Source: JARYGU01 sp033795365
GTDB taxonomy: Bacteria; Pseudomonadota; Alphaproteobacteria; Rhizobiales; Rhizobiaceae
Assembly (NCBI GenBank): GCA_033795365.1
Contig: JARYGU010000003.1
Span: 124,001-188,000 of the forward strand
DNA length: 64,000 nt
Direction of reading: 5' to 3'
Part shown: piece after piece, positions 59,028 to 64,000 of the stretch
Layout: every line of letters starts with the position of its first letter
Position numbering within the stretch: position 1 is the first letter of the stretch
Made by a program: the position numbers and the translations under genes
The notes under the pieces: model-generated
The model's input: only the letters and a program-made list of their open reading frames with translations
What the model was told of the DNA's origin: nothing
The model's database searches: none

Positions 59028-62000
59028 CTATGCGGCCCGGCGGAAGCCGATTTCGCGAAGGGCGGCCGCATCGCGGGCGGAGACGTCCGGATAATCGGGG
59101 TCGGAGCCGACATCGGTGGTGATGCGCCAGGAGCGGGCGCATTTGCGGCCCTCCGCAAGCTTCGGCTCGACGGAGACCTTTGCCACTTCCGGCAGACGGA
59201 AGGCATCGGCCGGGCCTGCGTCGGCGACGAGGGTGATCGCGGAGGTGATGCAGATCTCCGCGAAATCCTGGCCTTCCAACGCCTTCAGAAGCTCCGCGTC
59301 CGCGATATGGACGACGGGTGCGGCTTCCAGGGACGAACCAATCCGCTTCTCCCGGCGCTCGATCTCCAGAGCGCCGGTAACGACCGTGCGCACGTCGCGG
59401 ATCTTCTCCCACTTCTCTTCCAGCCCCTTGTCCAGCCATTCGGCGGGAACTTCGGGGAATTGTTCGAGATGCACCGAAACGGCCTGCGGATTGCGCGAAA
59501 GCCAAGCCTCCTCCATCGTGAAGGGCAGCATCGGCGCAAGCCAGGTCACCAGGCAATCGAAGAGCTTGCGGATGACGGCAAGTGCGGCACGGCGCTTCGG
59601 CGAGGACGGAGCATCGCAATAGAGCGCGTCCTTGCGCACGTCGAAATAGAAGGCCGAAAGCTCGACATTCGAGAAATCGATGAGGGCGCGGGCAATCCGC
59701 TTGAAATCGAAGGCGTCGTAGCCATCGCGCACGAGCCGGTCGAGCTCGGCGAGGCGATGCAGCATCAGCTTTTCGAGTTCGGGAAGGTTTTCATACGCTA
59801 TTCCGTCACTCAGCTTGGCCATCATCGCCTGCTTGCTGGCGTCGAGCTCGGGGTAGACGATCTCCTCGCCCGTATCATGCGCCAGCGTTCCCAGCATCCA
59901 GCGGATGGTGTTGCGCAGCTTGCGGTAGGCGTCGATATTGGTCTGGATGATCGTCTTGCCGAGACGCTGGTCCTCCCAATAATCCGTCGTCATGACCCAG
60001 AGGCGCAGGATGTCGGCGCCGGCATCCTTCATCACCTCCTGCGGCGAGACGACGTTGCCCTTGGACTTCGACTGCTTCTCGCCCTTCTCGTCCATGGTGA
60101 AGCCATGGGTGACGACGGCGTTGTAGGGTGCGCGCCCGCGCGTCGCGCAGCTTTCGAGCAGCGAGGAGTGGAACCAGCCGCGATGCTGGTCGGAGCCTTC
60201 GAGATAGACGTCGGCCGGCCATTTCAGGTCCGGGCGATCCTCCAGCGTGAAGGTGTGGGTCGAGCCCGAGTCGAACCAGACGTCGAGGATGTCCATCACC
60301 TGCTTCCACGGCTCGTTCGCACGGCTGCCGAGGAAGCGCTCGCGCGCGCCTTCGGCGAACCAGGCGTCGGCGCCCTCCTTCTCGAAGGCTTCGAGGATGC
60401 GGGCGTTGACGGCATCATCGACCAGGACCTCGCCGTTCTCGTCGGCGAAGACGGCGATCGGCACGCCCCAGGCGCGCTGGCGCGAGAGCACCCAGTCCGG
60501 GCGGCTCTCGATCATGGCGCGCAGACGGTTCTGGCCGGCGGCGGGCACGAAGCGGGTGTCGTCGATCGCCTTCAGCGAGCGCGAGCGCAGCGTGGTGCCG
60601 TCGCCGAGCTCCTTGTCCATATAGACGAACCACTGCGGCGTGTTGCGGAAGATGACCGGCTTCTTGGAGCGCCAGGAATGCGGGTAGGAATGCTTCAGAC
60701 GACCGCGGGCGAACAGCCTGTCGGCGGCGATCAGCGCCTTGATGACGCGCTCGTTGGCGTCGCCCTTCTTGCCGTTGTCGTCCATGACGCGCGCACCCTC
60801 GAAACCGGGCGCGTCGGCCGTATAGAAGCCGGCGTCGTCGACCGGGAACGGGATTTTCGTGGAGATGCCGCGCGCTTCGAGTTCGCGAGCGTTCGCCGTC
60901 CAGGCGTCGAAGTCCTCACGGCCGTGGCTGGGTGCGGTGTGCACGAAGCCGGTGCCCGCATCGTCGGTGACGTGATCGCCGTCGAGGAGGGGAACCGGGA
61001 ACGTGTAGCCGAGATCCTTCAGCGGATGGGCACAGATGACGGCGGCGAGTTCATCGGGAGCGATATCGCGAACAAACTTGAAGGTAAGCTTCGCCTTCGC
61101 AGCCGCCTCGTCGGCCAGACGCGTCGCGAAGATCAGCTTTTCGCCGGGCTGCGGGCCGAAGTCGTTCTGGGCGCTTTCCACCTCGTAGAGGCCGTAGGGA
61201 TAGCGCGAGGAGAACGCGATGGCGCGGTTGCCGGGGATCGTCCAGGGCGTGGTCGTCCAGATGACGACATAGGCGCCAAGCAATTCGTCCAATTTCTTAG
61301 CCGCTTCGACGGCTCCTGATGCGATCCGGTCAACGTCATGGCTACCGTCGACTCCACGCAGCCCGGTGGACGCCCTGCTTACCTTCATGATCGGGAACTT
61401 CACCCAGATCATGTCGCTCTCGACATCGGCATATTCGACTTCGGCTTCCGCCAGCGCCGTGCGTTCCACCACCGACCACATCACCGGCTTCGAGCCGCGG
61501 TAGAGCTGACCGCTCTTGGCGATCTTCAGGAGCTCGCCGGCGATGCGGGCTTCGGCGTGGAAGTTCATCGTCGTATAGGGGTTCTCGAAGTCGCCCTCGA
61601 TGCCGAGGCGCTTGAACTCCTCCGTCTGGACCTTGATCCAGCCCGACGCGAAGTCGCGGCATTCCTGGCGGAACTCGTTGACCGGGACCTCGTCCTTGTT
61701 CTTGCCCTTTTCTCGGTACTTCTCCTCGATCTTCCACTCGATCGGGAGGCCGTGGCAGTCCCAGCCGGGCACATAATTGGAATCATAGCCGCGCATCTGG
61801 AACGAGCGGGTGATGACGTCCTTGAGGATCTTGTTCAGCGCATGGCCGATATGGATGTTGCCGTTGGCATAGGGCGGGCCGTCGTGCAGCACGAATTTCT
61901 CGCGGCCGGCGGCGGATGCGCGGAGTTTTTTGTAGAGGCCCATCTGCTGCCAGCGGGCGACCGTTTCCGGCTCCTTCTGCGGCAGCCCTGCTCGCATCGG

Positions 62001-62063
62001 GAAATCCGTCTGCGGCAGGTAGAGGGTGGAGGAATAATCGACTTTTTCTGACGGTTCGGTCAT
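59028..62063 (-). CDS. ileS: Isoleucyl-tRNA synthetase
   Basis: Class I synthetase of 1011 residues. HIGH (71-74) is in PPYANGNIHIGHALNK, KMSKS-type KQSKSKGN near 661, and the editing (CP1) domain has WTTTPWTIPGNRAIAF and the Asp-containing GTGFVHTAPSHGREDF. The C-terminal zinc finger is reduced: KCARSW keeps one Cys of the usual set of four, as in other rhizobial IleRS by my memory. An insertion of about 30 residues (SRASTGLRGVDGSHDVDRIASG) precedes the editing core. Confidence 0.96.
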   Translation of the reverse strand: MTEPSEKVDYSSTLYLPQTDFPMRAGLPQKEPETVARWQQMGLYKKLRASAAGREKFVLHDGPPYANGNIHIGHALNKILKDVITRSFQMRGYDSNYVPGWDCHGLPIEWKIEEKYREKGKNKDEVPVNEFRQECRDFASGWIKVQTEEFKRLGIEGDFENPYTTMNFHAEARIAGELLKIAKSGQLYRGSKPVMWSVVERTALAEAEVEYADVESDMIWVKFPIMKVSRASTGLRGVDGSHDVDRIASGAVEAAKKLDELLGAYVVIWTTTPWTIPGNRAIAFSSRYPYGLYEVESAQNDFGPQPGEKLIFATRLADEAAAKAKLTFKFVRDIAPDELAAVICAHPLKDLGYTFPVPLLDGDHVTDDAGTGFVHTAPSHGREDFDAWTANARELEARGISTKIPFPVDDAGFYTADAPGFEGARVMDDNGKKGDANERVIKALIAADRLFARGRLKHSYPHSWRSKKPVIFRNTPQWFVYMDKELGDGTTLRSRSLKAIDDTRFVPAAGQNRLRAMIESRPDWVLSRQRAWGVPIAVFADENGEVLVDDAVNARILEAFEKEGADAWFAEGARERFLGSRANEPWKQVMDILDVWFDSGSTHTFTLEDRPDLKWPADVYLEGSDQHRGWFHSSLLESCATRGRAPYNAVVTHGFTMDEKGEKQSKSKGNVVSPQEVMKDAGADILRLWVMTTDYWEDQRLGKTIIQTNIDAYRKLRNTIRWMLGTLAHDTGEEIVYPELDASKQAMMAKLSDGIAYENLPELEKLMLHRLAELDRLVRDGYDAFDFKRIARALIDFSNVELSAFYFDVRKDALYCDAPSSPKRRAALAVIRKLFDCLVTWLAPMLPFTMEEAWLSRNPQAVSVHLEQFPEVPAEWLDKGLEEKWEKIRDVRTVVTGALEIERREKRIGSSLEAAPVVHIADAELLKALEGQDFAEICITSAITLVADAGPADAFRLPEVAKVSVEPKLAEGRKCARSWRITTDVGSDPDYPDVSARDAAALREIGFRRAA

Positions 62064-62281
62064 GGCTGTGGCTATCGTCTCATCGCGCGTCCGAGCGCGC
62101 CTTTAAAAGGGATGTCTGTCTGTGACGGCGGGAGCGTCCGTGGGGACGCCCGAAAACCCGGACCTTCCGGCCTCGCTCAGAGCACGCGGAAGGCCGGGCC
62201 GGTAATTCGCAGATCGATGGTCAGCCGTATCAACATCATGGTGCGCGGTATTACGGCGTTTTTATCGGAAAGAAAAGAGTG

Positions 62282-62324
62282 TTGGTTCCGACAATCCTTT
62301 GCCATATGTGCCAGATGCCCATAT
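62282..62324 (+). promoter_or_regulatory. Control region of the Xre-RES pair
   Basis: TTGGTT (62282-62287), 17 bases, TATGTG (62305-62310). TTTGCCATATGTGCCA overlaps the -10 box. The sequence runs into the gap at 62325; AAATGGCA resumes after it, so TGCCA/TGGCA half-sites lie on both sides. Probably bound by the antitoxin. The rest of 62064-62281 (ileS upstream side) shows one GC-rich inverted repeat and nothing else clear. Confidence 0.4.
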
Positions 62325-62334
62325 NNNNNNNNNN
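62325..62334. other. Assembly gap (10 N)
   Basis: Ten unspecified bases between ...GCCCATAT and TAGAGCGC, 28 bases before the antitoxin start. Real size is unknown. Confidence 0.99.
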
Positions 62335-62362
62335 TAGAGCGCAAATGGCACAGGAGCCTAAT

Positions 62363-62767
62363 ATGGACATGCCAGGCTTTGAAAGCTTGCCGCTTCGCAA
62401 GCGTCTTGAGATAGCGTCTCACGGAGAGATGCCGGTGTATGACGGCATGACGGTTGCCGGTTTAACGAAGCTCGGCTTTTCCATGGATGAGCTTTATCGC
62501 TTCGTCGCTCCACGTCGCACACTCGCCCGCCGGATCGCCAAGGGTGAAGCGCTGACTATTCCGGAGAACGACAGCGCGTTGCGGCTTGTACGGATAGTCG
62601 GACTCGCCAATCGTATCTTCGGAAACGAGGAGAAGGCGCGACAATGGTTGAGAAAACCGAACCGCAGCCTGAGCGGCATAGCTCCGATCGATCTGCTGGA
62701 ATCGGAAGCCGGTGCGCATATGATCGAGGAGGCCCTCTACCGAATCGACTACGGGATCTACGCTTAA
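62363..62767 (+). CDS. Xre/MbcA/ParS family antitoxin (DUF2384)
   Basis: 134 residues. An N-terminal Xre-like helical region (about 28-70, TVAGLTKLGFSMDELYRFVAPRRTLARRIAKGEALT) is followed by the DUF2384 C-terminal domain (about 75-132, LRLVRIVGLANRIFGNEEKARQWLRKPNRSLSGIAPIDLLESEAGAHMIEEAL). It neutralises the RES toxin that follows 3 bases later. AGGAG 6 bases before sets the start at 62363; ATG 62345 and 62369 are alternatives. Confidence 0.92.
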   Translation: MDMPGFESLPLRKRLEIASHGEMPVYDGMTVAGLTKLGFSMDELYRFVAPRRTLARRIAKGEALTIPENDSALRLVRIVGLANRIFGNEEKARQWLRKPNRSLSGIAPIDLLESEAGAHMIEEALYRIDYGIYA

Positions 62768-62770
62768 GCA

Positions 62771-63205
62771 ATGATCCTTTGGCGCATCTCCAACTATGCC
62801 GACCTTTCAGGCAGAGGCGGCCTGATGGCTCCAGGGCGCTGGCACGAAAAGGGCATTTCCATCGTATATTGCACCGATCACCCTTCGACGGCGCTTCTCG
62901 AAATCCTGGTACAGGTCGACGCGGATCAATTGCCTGAACATTTCCAATTGCTGAAGATTTTCTGTCCAGATGATGTGCAAAGTTCGCCTCCTGCGATCGA
63001 TGCCTCCGAACTGCCAGATACGGTAAAGACGCGGCGGGCGGGGATGGATTGGCTTCGAGCCGCGCCCTCCTGTCTGCTGAAGGTTCCCTCAGCCGTCATG
63101 CCGGAAGCAACAAACATCCTGATCAATCCCCAGCATCCGGACGCCGGACGTATCATCATCGAAAAAGCCGTGCGTTATAGTTTCGACCGCCGCTTTTTCC
63201 GCTGA
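62771..63205 (+). CDS. RES domain toxin (NAD+ phosphorylase/hydrolase family)
   Basis: 144 residues. RES toxins degrade NAD+. The named residues are visible: Arg5 in MILWRISN, GRWHEKGISIVYCTDHPSTALLEILV with the catalytic Glu, and Ser in VPSAVMPEATNILINPQHPDA. The full domain appears intact and active. Partner of the antitoxin upstream. Its stop codon abuts the ribF stop (TGATCA). Confidence 0.93.
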   Translation: MILWRISNYADLSGRGGLMAPGRWHEKGISIVYCTDHPSTALLEILVQVDADQLPEHFQLLKIFCPDDVQSSPPAIDASELPDTVKTRRAGMDWLRAAPSCLLKVPSAVMPEATNILINPQHPDAGRIIIEKAVRYSFDRRFFR

Positions 63206-64000
63206 TCAGAAGCAGAGCCTGAGGTCGATCTCGCCGAGGGGGCGAACGCCGGCAAGAAGCGCCCTTGCCTCCTCCTCGTCCTTCTTCATCTGCTCGACCA
63301 GCGCATCGAGGCCGTCGAACTTCAGTTCGTCGCGCAGGTGCCCGAAGAAGGAGACGCAACAGCTTTCGCCATAGAGGTCGTCCGAGAAGTCGAAGACGAA
63401 GGTTTCGAGCAGCGGCGCTCCGTTGTCGTCCACCGTCGGGCGCCGCCCGAAGCTCGCCACGCCGTCATGAAGGCTGCCGTCCTGACGGCGGAAGCGGACG
63501 GCGTAGATGCCGTTGCGCAGCGTCACCTCCGGCGGCAGCCGCATGTTGGCGGTCGGATAGCCGAGCGTCCGGCCAAGCTGTTTTCCGGAAATCACCTCCG
63601 CCTCGACGGTGTAGCGATAGCCGAGCTGCGCTGCGGCCTGCACGACCTCCCCTTCGGCAAGCAGCGAGCGGATGAAACTGGAGGATATGACCGCTGTGCT
63701 CTCGTCCCGGAAGGCGTCGATCAGGGTCACGCCGAAGCCGTTCGTCTCGCCCGCCGCCATCAGGAAGGCCGGTCCGCCTTCCCTGCCCTTGCCGAAATGG
63801 AAATCGAAGCCGGTCACGACCTCGGACGCATGCAGCCACTCGATCAGCACCGAGCGCACGAAATCGCCGGCCGACATCTGCGAGAACTGCCTGTCGAAGG
63901 GATATTCGATGACAGCGTTGAAGCCCATGCCCTCGAGGATGCGCGCCTTCAGCGGCGCCGGCGTCAGGCGGAAGACCGGCTGGTCGGGACGGAAGACGCT
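63206..64000 (-). CDS. ribF: Bifunctional riboflavin kinase/FAD synthetase (5' end cut by window)
   Basis: Makes FMN and FAD. The reading frame is open to the window edge, so the N-terminal 50-60 residues (with the nucleotide-binding HxGH) are missing here. Seen from the edge: SVFRPDQPVFRLTPAPLKAR, then EWLHASEVVTGFDFHFGKGREG and ISSSFIRSLLAEGEVVQAAAQLG of the synthetase half. The flavokinase half follows (GRTLGYPTANMRLP, NGIYAVR, and the Glu-containing LETFVFDFSDDLYG). An internal ATG at 63928 is not the true start. Confidence 0.93.
   Translation of the reverse strand, partial: SVFRPDQPVFRLTPAPLKARILEGMGFNAVIEYPFDRQFSQMSAGDFVRSVLIEWLHASEVVTGFDFHFGKGREGGPAFLMAAGETNGFGVTLIDAFRDESTAVISSSFIRSLLAEGEVVQAAAQLGYRYTVEAEVISGKQLGRTLGYPTANMRLPPEVTLRNGIYAVRFRRQDGSLHDGVASFGRRPTVDDNGAPLLETFVFDFSDDLYGESCCVSFFGHLRDELKFDGLDALVEQMKKDEEEARALLAGVRPLGEIDLRLCF

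Noticed and set aside
58902..61319. An 805-codon open frame on the plus strand opposite ileS
   Set aside because: ileS is complete with HIGH and KQSKS motifs; the opposite frame is an Asp/His/Arg/Gly-rich shadow.
63206..63928. ribF starting at the ATG at 63928
   Set aside because: The frame continues in recognisable RibF sequence (FRPDQPVFRLTPAPLKAR) to the window edge, so the gene is cut by the edge.

Overview
The window reads as a chromosomal segment of a Rhizobiaceae bacterium (Rhizobiales, Alphaproteobacteria). The DNA is GC-rich, and the protein families and gene order are typical of rhizobia: ispB divergent from a DUF2007-trmN6-sppA-glyQ run, an F0-only ATP synthase operon with b and b' subunits, and a pmbA-cysQ-DUF4170-waaA-lpxK lipid A cluster. 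Several promoters fit the rhizobial CTTGAC-N17-CTATAT pattern, and rhizobial-type palindromic repeats are present. From memory the overall order resembles Sinorhizobium/Ensifer, but genus is not proven. No tRNA, rRNA, CRISPR array, prophage or complete insertion sequence was seen.

Layout. 0.1-2.6 kb: DUF2207 and LemA membrane proteins. 2.6-3.35 kb: a 770-bp stretch without a conventional gene, made of two tandem units of about 305-bp period; each has a plus-strand promoter/hairpin/terminator (small-RNA-like) and a minus-strand mini-ORF with a perfect ribosome binding site. 3.35-8.0 kb (minus): glyQ, a degenerate dTDP-sugar dehydratase, a small membrane protein, sppA, trmN6, DUF2007. 8.1-12.5 kb (plus): ispB, a TPR lipid-free exported protein, ispE, moaB. 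12.5-16.5 kb: a small glycosyltransferase, an SOS-box-preceded radical SAM protein, rnhB and a StrA-like phosphotransferase. 16.6-19.5 kb (minus): atpI-B-E-F'-F with promoter and terminator. 19.6-25.7 kb (minus): cell-wall hydrolase, kup, corA, mrp. 25.9-27.5 kb: two paralogous LuxR-type regulators.

27.8-32 kb: an IclR repressor divergent from a four-gene D-galactose (De Ley-Doudoroff type) operon that lacks the dehydratase. 32-36.2 kb: a PRC-barrel protein, a hicAB pair whose hicA is frameshifted, an orphan MttB-family methyltransferase and a LysR regulator. 36.1-40.1 kb: a PilZ, GGDEF-EAL and kinase-less PAS-receiver signalling group. 40.3-48.4 kb: mutL, DUF2093, then the minus-strand lipid A cluster. 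48.5-54.1 kb: kefB-type antiporter, patatin, rsmD, an rluB-like synthase with long basic tails, tadA. 54.1-54.5 kb: a cloverleaf-forming MITE-like element and a second perfect palindrome. 54.5-58.9 kb: a multi-spanning envelope protein, GT2 glycosyltransferase, GtrA, GNAT and a lipoprotein. 59-64 kb: ileS, an Xre-RES toxin-antitoxin pair whose control region contains a 10-N assembly gap, and a ribF truncated by the window edge.

Most of the window is housekeeping. The stretches least explained by known genes are the tandem unit pair at 2.66-3.27 kb and the structured repeat at 54.12-54.38 kb. Smaller points of interest are the SOS box, the head-on promoter and mini-ORF at the kup 3' end, the frameshifted hicA, and three convergent gene pairs that share the identical junction TGATCA.
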